Shown here piece by piece: positions 11,835 through 23,293 of a stretch of 64,000 nucleotides of DNA (within the stretch, counting starts at the first letter, position 1; each line of letters begins with the position of its first letter). The notes below the pieces were generated by a model. It saw only the letters and a list, made by a program, of their open reading frames with translations, did no database searches and had not been told where the DNA came from. Origin of the DNA: Monoplex corrugatus (taxonomy: Eukaryota; Mollusca; Gastropoda; Littorinimorpha; Ranellidae). The DNA is taken from positions 52,343,699 through 52,407,698 of the forward strand of contig CM060307.1 in the NCBI GenBank assembly GCA_030674185.1. The letters run 5' to 3'. A program made the position numbers and the translations under genes.

Positions 11835-11901
11835 TGTGTGTTTATATGAGCACCCCCTTCATATTCAAATAAACATTTTTTTTTTATCTTTACAATTGAA
11901 A

Positions 11902-12670
11902 TTAAATATTTTCTGAAATTCTAGTGCTAGTATCTACATAACTATTTAGTTTTCTTCTCCTTTTAACAATTTTTTTTCTCGTATTCATGGCGTGGAAAAC
12001 GTATCTGGATACGCTGTGACTTCGGTAGCTATTTGTTGATTTGAGCAGTATGCACATAGGCATGCTGACTAAATCCTTTAAAAATTTCGCCCTGAGGTCA
12101 GCGTAAGTGGAACATCTAAATAATAAGTGTTCTTCGTTTTCAGATTCTGTCCTGCAAAATGGACATACCTTTTCTTGATCAGATTCACTGTATCTATTTA
12201 TATTATTGTTTAGTGGTAAAATGTTCAACCTTATTTGTGAAAGGGCAACTCTGAAACAGTATAAATCAATAGAGTCAATGTACTTCTCTTTTTCAAAGAT
12301 AGTCTTAAATGATCTATAGCTTTCATACCTATCTCTGTCTCTGAGTGACCCAGACCATTCTTGAATATATAAGTCTACAAGTCTCTGTTTAAATACATGC
12401 AAAAAGGCTTTTACATGACCAACACCTTGTTGCAGCCACACGATATTAAATCCAGTTTCACACAAAATTTCCCTTATTTTTGAAGCCCAGCATTCTTTCC
12501 CAGCCCTGTCCAGTTCCACTAACATTTGGTAAGCCTTATAAGATAACCTATTTGGATTCATTTCCAGTAATTTAAACCAATATCTAAGACAGGTAGTTGA
12601 GAAGTTGACATAAAGAGGATATCTTCCCAAATCCCCATATACCATCTTGTTAGGTGTCCTGACTGGAACA
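11902..12670 (-). pseudogene. LINE-H ORF2 C-terminal domain with zinc knuckle
   Basis: Resumes after the insertion at VPVRTPNKMVYGDLGRYPLY and runs open to TAA at 11902. It carries a long helical region (CLRYWFKLLEM, AYQMLVELDRAGKECWASKI) and then CPFCRTESENEEHLLFRC, a CCHC zinc-binding motif typical of LINE C-termini. This part has no stop codon. The 3' untranslated part, with an AATAAA-like A-rich stretch, follows to about 11835. Confidence 0.85.
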
Positions 12671-14543
12671 TCTCCTTGGCACACGAAAAGATTTACCTTT
12701 CCCAACAAAACACACAAATGAAGAACTCCCATCTGTATTCTCCAAGTATTTCACCACCAAAATACAAACTCTTCGTGACAGGCTTGACAGGACACCCTGT
12801 CAACCATGCCCACCTGACCCTTCCTTCTCTGGCACGCCTCTTACTACTTTTACCCCAGTCTCACAAGAAGAAATTCTCAACACAATCAGATCCATGTCGT
12901 TCAAAACCTGCGAACTGGATCCTCTTCCAGGTTCTCTCTACTCCGACTGTCTCCCTACTCTCCTCCCATTCATCACTGACATCATCAACACTTCTCTTCA
13001 AACTGGAACTGTCCCAGATTCTTTCAAGTCTGCTATTGTTCACCCTCTCCTCAAGAAATACAATTTAGACCCAAATGAACTGAAAAATTACCGGCCTATT
13101 TCTAATCTCTCTTTCTTGTCAAAACTCCTTGAAAAAGTTGTCCTCAACCAGCTGAACTCTCACCTGTCTGCCAACAATCTCCTCAATCCTTTCCAGTCAG
13201 CCTACCGCCAGTGCCATAGCACTGAAACTGCCCTACTACACATTCTCAACAATCTCCTCCTTGCAACTGATACTGGCAAAGTCTCTCTCCTCACACTCCT
13301 TGATCTGTCTGCAGCCTTTGATACCATTGATCATGGTATTCTGCTTTCTAGACTCCATCATACTTTTGCCATTTCTGACACTGCTCTCTCCTGGTTCACT
13401 TCATATCTATCAAACAGAAAACAAACTGTTCTCATCAATGGCACTTACTCTCAACCTGCATACCTGACCTGTAGTGTTCCACAAAGATCTGTCCTTGGCC
13501 CTGTTCTTTTCACTCTTTACACCTCCCCCCTGTCCACCATCATCAACTCCCACTCTATAAAACACCACTTCTATGCTGATGACACCCAACTTCAAGACAG
13601 TGACTCACCTGACAATGTACAGCGCCTCTTGACTCGCACCAGTGAGTGTTACTCGGACATTAAGAACTGGATGACATACAATAAACTTCAGCTTAACAAC
13701 GACAAGACAGAAGCTATCCTCATTGGCACCCGTCAGAAACTTTCTCAGCTACCTCCTCTTTCTCTCCCATTATGTAACACATCAGTCCCAATTTCTGATT
13801 CAGCTAAAAACCTTGGTGTCTGCATTGACTCTACCCTCTCCATGAACAACTTTGTTTCTCAAACTGCCAGATCTTGCTACTATCACCTCCATCGTATAAG
13901 CCTGATCAGGAAGTATCTCTCTGTCGAAACAACTGCAAAACTCGTTCTCTCCTTCATAATGTCTCGCATTGACTATTGCAATTCACTCCTGTCTGGTCTT
14001 CCTGCCTCCAACATTCATATCCTATAGCGCATTCAAAACAATGCTGCACGCCTTGTACTCAAAAAGAAAAAAGCTGGCCACATATCTCCTCTCCTGGCAC
14101 AACTTCACTGGCTCCCTGTATCAAAGCGCATACAGTACAAACTAGACATCATGTGCTACAAAAGCCTCAATAACGCAGCCCCCGATTACCTGTCAAGCCT
14201 ACTTGAGATCTATGTTCCCTCACGTACCCTCCGCTCTACCTCCGATCCTCTGACTTTTCGCTTTCCAACGAGCCTTCTCTGTTTCTGGTCCACTCTCCTG
14301 GAACAAACTTCGTCTCTCAGTCCGTCAGCAACCTACTTTTGTCTCCTTCAAGTCCGCTCTCAAAATTCACCTTTTCTCCTCTGCATCAAATCCTGACCTC
14401 ACTCAACCCCTCTGCAGCCTGTCTCCACTCGGAGGGGAATCACATTGTAATATATAATTATATAATATGCTCTCTATAATTTTCCATTGCTTTTATTCTT
14501 TCTCTCCATTTATAGCCATGCGTGAGTGTGTGTGTGTGTGTGT

Positions 14544-14626
<83 letters not shown>

Positions 14627-14703
14627 CGTGTGTGTCTGTTTCAGCGCTTAGATTTGATTTTATCAAGATATAAATATTGTAATTATTAAATTATTATAAT
14701 TAT
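12671..14703 (+). mobile_element. CR1-like LINE copy A, 5'-truncated, inserted in LINE-H
   Basis: Flanked by the 4-base direct repeat AACA (12667-12670 and 14704-14707). The protein starts inside the linker (LLGTRKDLPFPTK), so the endonuclease is missing. The 3' part has TATGCTCTCTATAATTTTCC, a (GT)n run of about 50 units (14521-14625), CAGCGCTTAGATTTGATTTT and an AT-rich tail. It matches copy B at about 97 percent by eye but lacks the bases TTTGCGCTAT of the 3' hairpin. Confidence 0.9.
12672..14396 (+). pseudogene. CR1-like reverse transcriptase, one nonsense codon and one deletion
   Basis: Jockey-superfamily RT of the CR1/Rex1 style: ELKNYRPISNLSFLSKLLEK (finger motif), FQSAYRQCHSTETALL, LLTLLDLSAAFDTIDHGIL (palm, catalytic Asp), VPQRSVLGPVLFTLY, and the catalytic HHFYADDTQL. 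Then NLGVCIDSTLSMNNFV and LAQLHWLPVSKRIQYKL. The frame is open from 12672 to a TAG at 14025-14027, where copy B has CAG, so one transition broke it. A net loss of about 26 bases near 14266 shifts the last part. Alternative start codons upstream of 12894 are meaningless because the element is truncated. Confidence 0.88.
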
Positions 14704-16658
14704 AACACCCAACAGTCTTTTGCACGATACCAAATGTACTTTCTCTTTATGCTCGAGTCTGTTAGGTCCCCATATCTCAGAAGAATAAAACAAAATAGGT
14801 TTAATTTTTGCATCAAACAACTTGAAGAGAGTTTCTATAGTCATGTCTTTATATTTTTGAAAAGTCCTGTTTAATAGCAAAGTTGCTTTTTTACCTTTTG
14901 TCACCAAATGTTCTGTGCCGGCCTTGGTGCTAATCATTGTCGTGAAATTGAAACCCAGATAACAATATTTACTAACTACTTCCAATTTTGTCCCTTTGTA
15001 AAACCATTGTTCATGTCGTCCTAAGGAGCCCCCTTTTCTGAAAACCATAACCTTAGTTTTTTCAAGATTAACTTCCAGTTTCATGCTGGCACAGTATGTC
15101 TGCAAGACTCTTAACTGGTTTTGCAAACCATTTGGTGTTGTTGACAGAACGGCTATATCATCTGCAAAAAGAAGAATGAATATTTCCATTAAACCTGACA
15201 TGAACTGGATGCCATGTCGCCCCTTTTCATCCATACAATTGGCTAATTGATTTATTAATACCGAAAATAAAGTAGGGCTTAAGACACATCCTTGTCTCAC
15301 GCCTATGGGGTTATCGAATATTTCAGATAATTCCCAGTTTGCCCGAATACATGAGCATAATGATTCATACATTGCTTTTAGCGAAGCCCAAAACTTCCCT
15401 TTCACTCCTTGATTTTGAATACACTTTAAGAGTTTGTCATGCTGAAACGAATCAAAGGCTTTCTTAAAGTCTACAAAAGCAACATATAGTTTTCTATCTT
15501 TCTTCACGTAGTTTTCTGAACCACAGCGTACAGACTGAAAATTTGATCCACTGTAGAATATTTATTTCCTAAAACCTGCCTGACTTTCTGATATTAAATT
15601 ATTGTTTTCTAACCAAGCATACAATCTAGTATTCAGTATTGATGTGTAACATTTTGATACAATGCTTAATAACGACACACCCCTGTAATTGTCCACTTTA
15701 TCAGATCTCCTTTCTTAAATATTGGTATGATGATAGCTTTTCACCAATCTTGAGGATAAATTCCTCGGTCGAATAAAGTGTTAAACAGCTTCAAAAGAAA
15801 ATTATGGATATTTGTGTTACCATTTTTTAACATCTCGGCTGTAACACCGTCTATTCCACTGGCTTTACCTATCCTCAATTTTCTGATGGATTCTCTGACT
15901 TCTTCTATAGTTATCTTAGAATTTAATGGGTGTTCTGTTGATTCATTTAAATCTACTTCGACAATGCAGCGCTCATCATTTGTTGATCTGCTATCTTGAA
16001 ATACGTTTTTAAAATGACTGAACCATTCATCAATACTTATATTGTTAGTAAGTTTGTTTTTGGTACCATACCCTATATTTCTTAACTCAGTCCCGAACTG
16101 CAATGAATTTGAAATATTTCTGGCTAAGCATTCTGCTTTTTGTTTATTAAACCGCTGTTTTTTAATCTTTAATAATTTTTTATACTTCTTCCGTGCTTCA
16201 CAATACACAACCCTATCATCCTCATCTTTTGTTTTTCTGTAGTGTTTGAGAGTTTTTCTGCTTTCTGCCTTTGCTTTCTCACATTCACCATCAAACCATT
16301 CAGATCTTTTTCTCTTCTCTGTACATTTCTTACGGTACATACAAGCACCAGCTTCTTTGAGACATTCAACAAATATGGTTAAAGCCTTATCTACATTAGT
16401 GTCTAGAGTATCCGAAGCCAATGTAAGTCTACTCTGAATGTAATTACTTTGTAATTTGTTTGTATAATCGTCTTTCTTATTTTCTTTTGCCATATGAACT
16501 TTTGTGTGATGTTATTTTTTTAATACTTTTCCCTCAGCTTTTATTCCTGTTTCAAGCTTTCGCTCCACTTTCATTATAACCGGTAAATGATCTGATTCTG
16601 TAAGACTGTCAACATCTAATGTAGCAATGTTAACTGATGAAAACAGATCACATGATAC
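14704..16658 (-). pseudogene. LINE-H ORF2 linker and reverse transcriptase, frameshifted
   Basis: From 16658 down: VSCDLFSSVNIATLDVDSL and ESDHLPV finish the endonuclease; the linker follows from 16493 (basic, Lys-rich), then the RT start IRKLRIGKASGIDGVTAEML (16493-15741). Between 15740 and 15508 several stops and frame changes occur, but RGV, ISESQAGFRK and similar RT words remain. From 15507: VAFVDFKKAFDSFQ, GVRQGCVLSPTLFS, and the catalytic LLFADDIAVLS (F-A-D-D in place of Y-A-D-D), then YLGFNF and CKRLLGV. Copy A of the CR1-like element interrupts it here. Confidence 0.85.
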
Positions 16659-17522
16659 GATGACAAAACAGAAGCTATCCTCATTGGCACCCGTCAGAAA
16701 CTTTCTCAGCTGCCTCCTCTTTCTCTCCCATTATGTAACACATCAGTCCCAATTTCTGATTCAGCTAAAAACCTTGGTGTCTGCATTGACTCTACCCTCT
16801 CCATGAACAACTTTGTTTCTCAAACTGCCAGATCCTGCTACTATCATCTCCATCGTATAAGGCTGATCAGGAAGTATCTCTCTGTCGAAACAACTGCAAA
16901 ACTCGTTCTCTCCTTCATAATGTCTCGCATTGACTATTGCAATTCACTCCTGTCTGGTCTTCCTGCCTCCACCATTCACATCCTACAGCGCATTCAAAAC
17001 AATGCTGTACGCCTTGTACTCAAAAAAGAAAAAGCTGACCACATATCTCCTCTCCTGGCACAACTTCACTGGCTCCCTGTATCAAAGCGCATACAGTACA
17101 AACTAGACACCATGTGCTACAAAAGCCTCAATAACGCAGCCCCCGATTACCTGTCAAGCCTACTTGAGATCTATCTTCCCTCACGTACCCTCCGCTCTGC
17201 CTCCGATCCTCTGACTTTTCGCTTTCCACGCACTAAGCTCAATACCTATGGTCCACGAGCCTTCTCTGTTTCTGGTCCACTCTCCTGGAACAAACTTCCT
17301 CTCTCAGTCCGTCAGCAACCTACTTTTGTCTCCTTCAAGTCCGCTCTCAAAACTCACCTTTTCTCCTCCGCATAAAATCCTAACCCCCCTCTGCAGCCTG
17401 TCTCCGCTCGGAGGGAATCACATGGTTATAATATATAATTGTATATGCTATGCTCTCTATAATTTTCCATTGCTTTTATTCTTGCTTTTATTGCTTTTAT
17501 TCTTTCTCCCCATTTGTAGCCA

Positions 17523-17560
<38 letters not shown>

Positions 17561-17677
17561 CGTGTGTGTGCGTGCGTGCGTGCGTGCGCGCTTGCGTGTG
17601 TGTCTGCTTCAGCGCTTAGATTTGATTTTATCAAGATTTTGCGCTATATAAATATTGTAATTATTATTATTATTATT
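16659..17677 (+). mobile_element. CR1-like LINE copy B, 5'-truncated, inserted in LINE-H
   Basis: Begins within the RT at the codons for DKTEAILIG and ends in an (ATT)n tail (17659-17677) exactly where the host endonuclease frame resumes (SSVIDYF on the minus strand). No clear target duplication is visible. It includes (GT)n at 17525-17605 and an intact 3' hairpin (AGCGC...GCGCT) before ATATAAATATTG. Confidence 0.9.
16662..17375 (+). pseudogene. CR1-like RT C-terminal half (copy B)
   Basis: Open for 237 codons to a natural TAA. It has RSCYYHLHRIRLIRKYLSVE, DYCNSLLSGLPAS, ILQRIQNNAVRLVLKK, LAQLHWLPVSKRIQYKLDTM and a C-terminal FKSALKTHLFSSA. The catalytic palm is missing. It is the better guide to the ancestral C-terminus, since copy A carries a stop and a deletion in this region. 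Confidence 0.85.
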
Positions 17678-18541
17678 GAAATAGTCAATTACACTCGACC
17701 CTGAAACTCCAATGTATGTATAACTACCATCAAAGTCCGGTTTACACAGACCATTTAAAATGATACAGTCAAACATATTGCATAGCTCGAGCAGTTGGTT
17801 TCCAAAAACATTTATGCGGCAATCATAAGACTGTCTCAAAAAATCACTGTTAACCGAAAGATCAGTGAAAACACTGCCACTGTCATATCCAAATGAACAG
17901 TACATGTAGTTACCATCAGCTGTTCTTGCATTTAAATCACCAGTCAGCAAGACATAAAAGTCGTCGTGCGAAACTTGTAAATCTAACAAACATTGTTCCA
18001 ACACTTCCATACCAAACCCATTATGCTGATTATTCCAGTATGTGGAATTATGAGGGGGAATATATGTACATACAAACATTATAGGTTTATTTGTTGAAAA
18101 CAAATCTTTGTTGATTTCAACAATAATAGCATTTTCCTTTCCGACCTCAATTCGTTTAACAAACGATTCTAAAGTTTTTCTTACCATAACTATTATTCCG
18201 CCGGAATACCTTCCTTGATGAGATAGTTTCTTTGCTTTTAGTGTAAATACAACAAACTCTTGAAACAAAGATGAATCAAAATCATTCGCTATAAAGGTCT
18301 CAGTGAGACAAATGAAATCATGCTGCGAAATGAAATTAATGAAATCCTCATCATCCAGTTTCGGTAATAGTCCATTCACATTATAAGTGAGAAATTTAAT
18401 CTGTGGATTATTGACATTATGAACATGTAAATTCACCACTGATGGACACGATCTCACTTGGGATCCGTCCACATTTTGGGATCCTGGTAAAGAACTTATC
18501 CTTTTGTTTTTACTACTTGCTGTAGTGGCCCGGCCGATGTC
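17678..18541 (-). pseudogene. LINE-H ORF2 N-terminus, apurinic-type endonuclease
   Basis: Open from the codon after the ORF1 stop to the 17678 insertion point. Motifs of the LINE endonuclease appear in order: LTYNVNGL (catalytic Asn), LTET (catalytic Glu), VCTYIPPHN, LLTGDLNART (Asp/Asn) and SSVIDYF. The last part, ESDHLPV, lies beyond the insert at about 16590. No ATG occurs between the ORF1 stop and the catalytic NVNGL motif. The known role of this domain is to nick target DNA for target-primed reverse transcription. Interrupted by CR1-like copy B. Confidence 0.85.
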
Positions 18542-20462
18542 CTATTTATCAGTGCCTGAGGCACCACTAGAGCTAGCTTTGGACTTACATTGCATACTTT
18601 TATCGCCTTTTGAGCTATCAGCAGCTGTTCTTTTCACAGAGTCCAGAATACTGGTCTGACTGCCTGACCTGTCTGTTGTACTGCGCATCTGTCTGTTTCT
18701 CTTTTTAGTAGGGGCAGTACGTTTTGTCCGCTGCTGTTTCGGTGAACATGGACCACTGTCCTGTTCTTTCTCTGCAGAATCCTGCTGGGATTCTACAGGT
18801 GTTGCTTGCGTGTGCCTATTGGACTCGTCAATGTGTTCATCTAACTCTCTGTCTGTGTCAGCCCTAAGTGCTGTACTGACTTGTGTCATTGTTTTGTCAG
18901 TGTTTTCACGTCTAACCTCGACTAGGTCACTATCGTTTTGCTCATCGTATTGTGAGACACTAACATCGTCTCTCACATCTGTAATACCATTTGGTGCTTC
19001 AATTTCAGTATTGTCTTTTTTTATTATCTTCTGACCCTGAACCTCGTCTGTGACAACTGATAAGTCATCATCAGTCACATCGATTTTATTTTCGTCTTTC
19101 TCGCCATGATTATCGTCAGTGTACGAAACACTACCGTTATTGTCATCACTGTCTCTATCAGTATGATCATGTGCGCACTCCTCTCTGGTTATTTTTTTGC
19201 CAACATCTTTATTGTGGATCATTTGGGTATTGACTCGTGCTCGTCGTGAATAATTTTCATGGGTGACGGCAGTGCTTTCTTGGCGGTAACTGTTGGTATC
19301 ATTTTGTCGGTGTCTGCCTGTATTAACAGTGAGCCGTCTGTTGTCACTGTCTTTAAGGAACACCACTCTCCTGTGTCCTGTAATGACCGGTTCTCGCTGA
19401 CATCCCTTCTGTGTCGCTTCACTATAAGAAAAGTCTCCAGGAACAACAGGTGTGGCGGTATCCTGGTTGGAACCGTAACGAAAAGGGCTCTTCCAACTTC
19501 TGTGACTTTCGATGTCTCTGTTATAGGTAGGGTTTGTATGGGAATGTCCTCTCCTCTCTGACACATCCCTGGGACGTTGATATTGGTGTTCATTGTCAGT
19601 AAGGGAGGTCCTGGTGTATTGGCGGTGCTGGCTTCTATAATTATATTTGGGCTGTTGATTGTGACCGCGGTACCAGTTTCTGTCATGGTCTTTCCGTTTG
19701 TTGTGTTGGACGTACGGCCAGTCTTCATTTTCCCAGCTGTGTTGTTGGCCATGGTTGTTTTCATACAAAGGTGACAAGGAGTGCTCCTTGTCTCTCACTT
19801 GTAGCTTTCCGTTGTAGAAATAGGCAATTTTTCCTTGGCCCCTATAGAAATCCAGCATTCCCTACTGTTTAGTGGTGAGGTCAACAGACACTTTTATGCC
19901 GCTTTGTCTCAGGTTCTGTCTTAGCTGTCTGTCTCTCAAAATGTCTATTTTGCCCGACCAACGGCAGAATTGTGCGATGATAGGCCGCGGGTTATTTCCG
20001 GGGCGTCGTGGTTTCCCTAAGCGGAACGCTCTCACAACATCTTGTGGTTGCCACCTGGGGTTCGGATCATGATAGTTTAAAATATCAATTATGATCTGAG
20101 CTGTCGTAGCTCTGTCCTTCATTTCATTCTCCTCAATGTTCATAAATTTCAAATTAGTCACTTTGACATCCTCTTCTATGTAGTCTAGGTTTTTTTTCAA
20201 GTTTGTCAAGTCTCTCAAAGATAATCGAATTGTCCTCTTTAAGAGTTTCAATGTCGTCATTGTGCCGATCAACACAAAGTTTCAGTTCATTTATTTTGTC
20301 CAGAATTTCTGTCATATTGTCTTGTAATCTTTTAAACTTTTCACCTATAACGTTTGTGATCCCATTAGAATGAACCTGCAGTTCGTGCTGCACTTGGGAA
20401 AACCGCCAGTCAATGAACTGCATTACATTGCCCTGATATCGAAGAAAGTCCGGTTGAGACAT
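18542..20462 (-). pseudogene. LINE-H ORF1, coiled-coil RNA-binding protein, broken
   Basis: Would be about 640 residues. Residues 1-100 form a heptad-like coiled coil (for example ERLDKLEKK). The core, from about residue 90 to 220, has the pattern DRATTAQIIIDILNYHDPNP, RAFRLGKPRRPGNNPRPIIA and CRWSGKIDILRDRQLRQNL, as in L1-type ORF1 RNA chaperones with an RRM-like fold. The rest is a long, polar, R/Q/D/S-rich tail ending in a basic KKRNRQ segment. Two breaks: a one-base slip in the A8 run near 20190-20198 (frame change between LEKK and LKKNLDY) and a TAG at 19862-19864 between TTKQ and GMLDFYRG. The final stop is TAG at 18542-18544, in the same frame as the endonuclease that follows. Confidence 0.82.
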
Positions 20463-20704
20463 CTTACTCTTTACTAAAGATTTGTTTTTAAGTGTCTATG
20501 TTTACTGGATATCTGCATCAAGCCTGTACTTACTCGCTGTCTGCACCAACGACTTTGTCGAACGCCTGTACTAACTCAAGAATTGGTACCAAAGTCTTCC
20601 ATGATGGTGTGCCCTGGATTTCGCGAGAAAAGCTTTTCATCGTATCAGCTCGCTGTCTTATTCTATGATCATATGTTTTCAAAAGCCGACAGAGTGACAG
20701 AGAG

Positions 20705-20710
<6 letters not shown>

Positions 20711-20757
<47 letters not shown>

Positions 20758-20767
20758 AGAGAGGGAC

Positions 20768-20837
<70 letters not shown>
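20711..20837. repeat. (GA)n microsatellite
   Basis: Purine tract just upstream of the LINE-H 5' end; produces long Ser-Leu and Glu-Arg frames. Confidence 0.95.
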
Positions 20838-20839
<2 letters not shown>

Positions 20840-20935
20840 GGTGGCAATGGCAGATAACAGAAAAAAGTGTGTTGAACAAATGATAAATTGTATGGTCTAC
20901 TTTTTGTGCTTTCTGACTACAATTTGTAAATAAAA

Positions 20936-21258
20936 TACATACATACATACACATACATACATACATACATACACACATACATACATACATACATACATAC
21001 ATATGTATATACATACATACATACATACATACATACATACATGTATACATGCATACGTACATAGACACATATGTACATTCACACAGACAGCAAGGCAGGC
21101 AGGCAGACAAACAGACGTACGTATGTATGTAGGTACGTACATACATACATAATACATACATTATACATACATACGTACATGCATATATACATACATCCGT
21201 ACTTACATACACACACATACACACACACACACATAATATATATATATACACATATACA
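20936..21258. repeat. (CATA)n tetranucleotide array with CAGG/GTAC variants
   Basis: CATACATA units for about 130 bases, then variants including GGCAGGCAGGCAGACA and GTACGTAC. It gives the Cys-Met-Tyr-Val open frames on the minus strand. Confidence 0.92.
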
Positions 21259-21307
21259 TGTAGACAACGTCTATTTTGCCCGACCAACGGCAGAATTGTT
21301 GTCTACA
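21259..21307. repeat. 10-bp inverted repeat around a LINE-H ORF1 scrap
   Basis: TGTAGACAAC (21259-21268) and GTTGTCTACA (21298-21307) are exact reverse complements. Between them lies sequence identical to 19942-19972 of LINE-H ORF1 over 31 bases (21269-21299). Confidence 0.85.
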
Positions 21308-21628
21308 ACCTCGTTCTGGCAACTCCTCAGTCGCCCCTGGTACCAGGCGTACAGGCCTCCGTCTTTCCCCTGGATTCTACTATTGGCGAGGAGAGGGGGG
21401 ATCTGCTGCATGGGCAACAGCTCGTCCTCCATATTCACTTGCCCAGGCCTGCACCTGGAGAGGTCACTCCAGCTTCGCTGGTAACACAGCATCGACACAA
21501 CACGGAGAGTAGCAGATACCGGTTTTAAGCCTAGGCTTTTTTGGCGTAAGTGCACGTCATGACCACAACGCCTCCTGGTGCAGACTATCATCTCCTGAGA
21601 TGTAAAGAGGCCGACGACGACGACGACA
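21300..21628 (+). mobile_element. dispersed repeat ending in a LINE-like 3' tail and (GAC)n
   Basis: The last 60 bases (21555-21615, TCATGACCACAACGCCTCCT and on) match the reverse complement of 60245-60305, the 3' end of the zinc-finger LINE there. The tail is (GAC)n. The first 250 bases show no similarity to that LINE. It may be a SINE-like or chimeric element that borrows the LINE's 3' end. Confidence 0.55.
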
Positions 21629-21714
21629 TGTACATATACATATACATATAAATATACATATACATAATTATACATATAAATATTTATATATATATGTATA
21701 TATGTAATTTTTCC

Positions 21715-21925
21715 CAGGTTGTCATGGACAGAAACAAAAAAATAACGGGAAAGCTGGAGGGAAAGAGAGCACCGGGTAGACCCCGGGAGAAAATGCTGGA
21801 CGGATTTTCAGAGTGGCTGGGGACGAGGAGGGTGGGGAGATGCTAGTGGCAACGAGAGATAGAGACAGATGGAAGTCCATGATCGCCAACGCTATGCGGC
21901 AGGGCACCTGATGATGATGATGTAT
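21715..21925 (+). mobile_element. LINE family X, 3' end fragment
   Basis: Encodes GKLEGKRAPGRPREKMLDG, WLGTRRVG and DRWKSMIANAMRQGT, matching the C-terminus of the minus-strand copy at 26905-27080, then a (GAT)n tail. One base loss near 21843 breaks the frame. Confidence 0.85.
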
Positions 21926-22081
21926 ATATGTATATATACATATGTATATCTATATATGCACATGTGTATGTATGTGTGTGTGTGTGCGTGTGTGTGTTTG
22001 TAAATCGAGTTATCTTTTCGTCCTTTCCAAATGATATAAGTATGTACATTTTTTTTCTTCAGGAAGCTTTAAGGCGTTACA

Positions 22082-22206
22082 GATTATTATTATTATTATT
22101 ATTATGATATTGATGATGATGATGATGATAATGATAATGATGATGATGACGACGACGACGACGACGATGTCGACGACGACGACGATCATCATGATGATGA
22201 TGATGA
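22082..22206. repeat. (ATT)n, (GAT)n and (GAC)n trinucleotide arrays
   Basis: Adjacent trinucleotide arrays that drift from TTA through TGA to CGA; trinucleotide tails end several LINE families here. Confidence 0.9.
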
Positions 22207-22483
22207 CTGTTAATATTATTTTTGTAATGCCAATGTTATTGTTATCATAATATTGCTATTATATTATTCTCGTTAAGAAAAGTTATGCCGGTCAACTGTC
22301 CTATCAAGTGCAGAAATGTTCCAGTTTCTTCATGCTTTATCTATCAGATTTTTACACTACCTGTTTCTTCTACACAGAAGCGTTGGTATGATGACCTTTG
22401 GAGAATGTTAACCTACTTCTAGTTTGCCAGTCTGCTTGACAACGAGAAATGGGGAAAAAGCTGATTGAAACGAATCTTACTCG

Positions 22484-22735
<252 letters not shown>

Positions 22736-22737
22736 GT

Positions 22738-23035
22738 TCAGGCTAGAGATTGTGAGTCATCTGGACATTGCCAAGGTCTCTCAGTATCGTGAGCACGAAG
22801 TCAAGCTGGTGCCAGTGCTGTAACCTGGGTTGTCCCTATGATACGAAGCCTTGGTGTCAAAGAAAGTGTGAGTGATGCCCAGATGGTGGTGATAGCAGAG
22901 TTCAAATGATTGTTTCCATTCTTGGTCATCTCCAAAGTGGCCCAGACAAGTGGCCAAGAGCCGTGGTCAGTACCACCTCTGGCGCAAAGATTCCAAAGGA
23001 TGAAGATCAAGTTCTGTGGAAGTACATACATGATA
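22738..23035 (+). mobile_element. possible degraded LINE C-terminus
   Basis: Plus-strand words HLDIAKVSQYREHEVKLV and, one frame over, VTWVVPMIRSLGVKESV recall the C-terminal segment of some LINE proteins (a D-A-P-D, E-EK pattern, then VVP--IGALG). The frame is broken and the likeness is weak. Confidence 0.25.
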
Positions 23036-23293
23036 GCAATGATGAGGTCTTCATAACAAAATGCTCTCTATAATTTTTCAGATGGCTTTACCCACAAGAA
23101 GAATGTGACGAGGGAAGTCTTGTTTCTTGAAGAACGATGATGTCTACTATTAGCCTGCACAGACGACGAAAATCTTGTAATGTGAAGAAGAGTTTTGTCT
23201 GTCTTCCAGCCGTTCAATGAAAACCCAAACCAGTCCCTTGAGCTGGTTGCCGGTTGCTTGAATGAACACCCCAGTCGAGGTTTCTGTAGAAGC

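Larger units (their letters stand above)
11835..20520 (-). mobile_element. dead two-ORF LINE (family H) split by two younger insertions
   Basis: One element on the minus strand, 5' end near 20520 and 3' end near 11835. In order: ORF1 (20462-18542), endonuclease (18541-17678), linker and reverse transcriptase (16658-14704), zinc-knuckle C-terminus (12670-11902). The protein resumes cleanly on either side of plus-strand inserts at 16659-17677 and 12671-14703: CKRLLGV joins PVRTPNKMVYGDLGRYPLYV across the second. Without the inserts the element is about 5.6 kb. Frameshifts and stops in ORF1 and the RT make it inactive. ORF1 looks L1-like (coiled coil plus RRM-like core), but I do not assign a clade. 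Confidence 0.88.

Noticed and set aside
17609..18472. ORF2 start at 18472
   Set aside because: The codon there is GTG, and the frame is open upstream to the ORF1 stop, so it is not a real start. Several other apparent starts in the window, such as 26289 and 41825, are TTG.
18810..19774. Plus-strand frames at 18810, 19259 and 19577
   Set aside because: Shadows of the minus-strand LINE-H ORF1.
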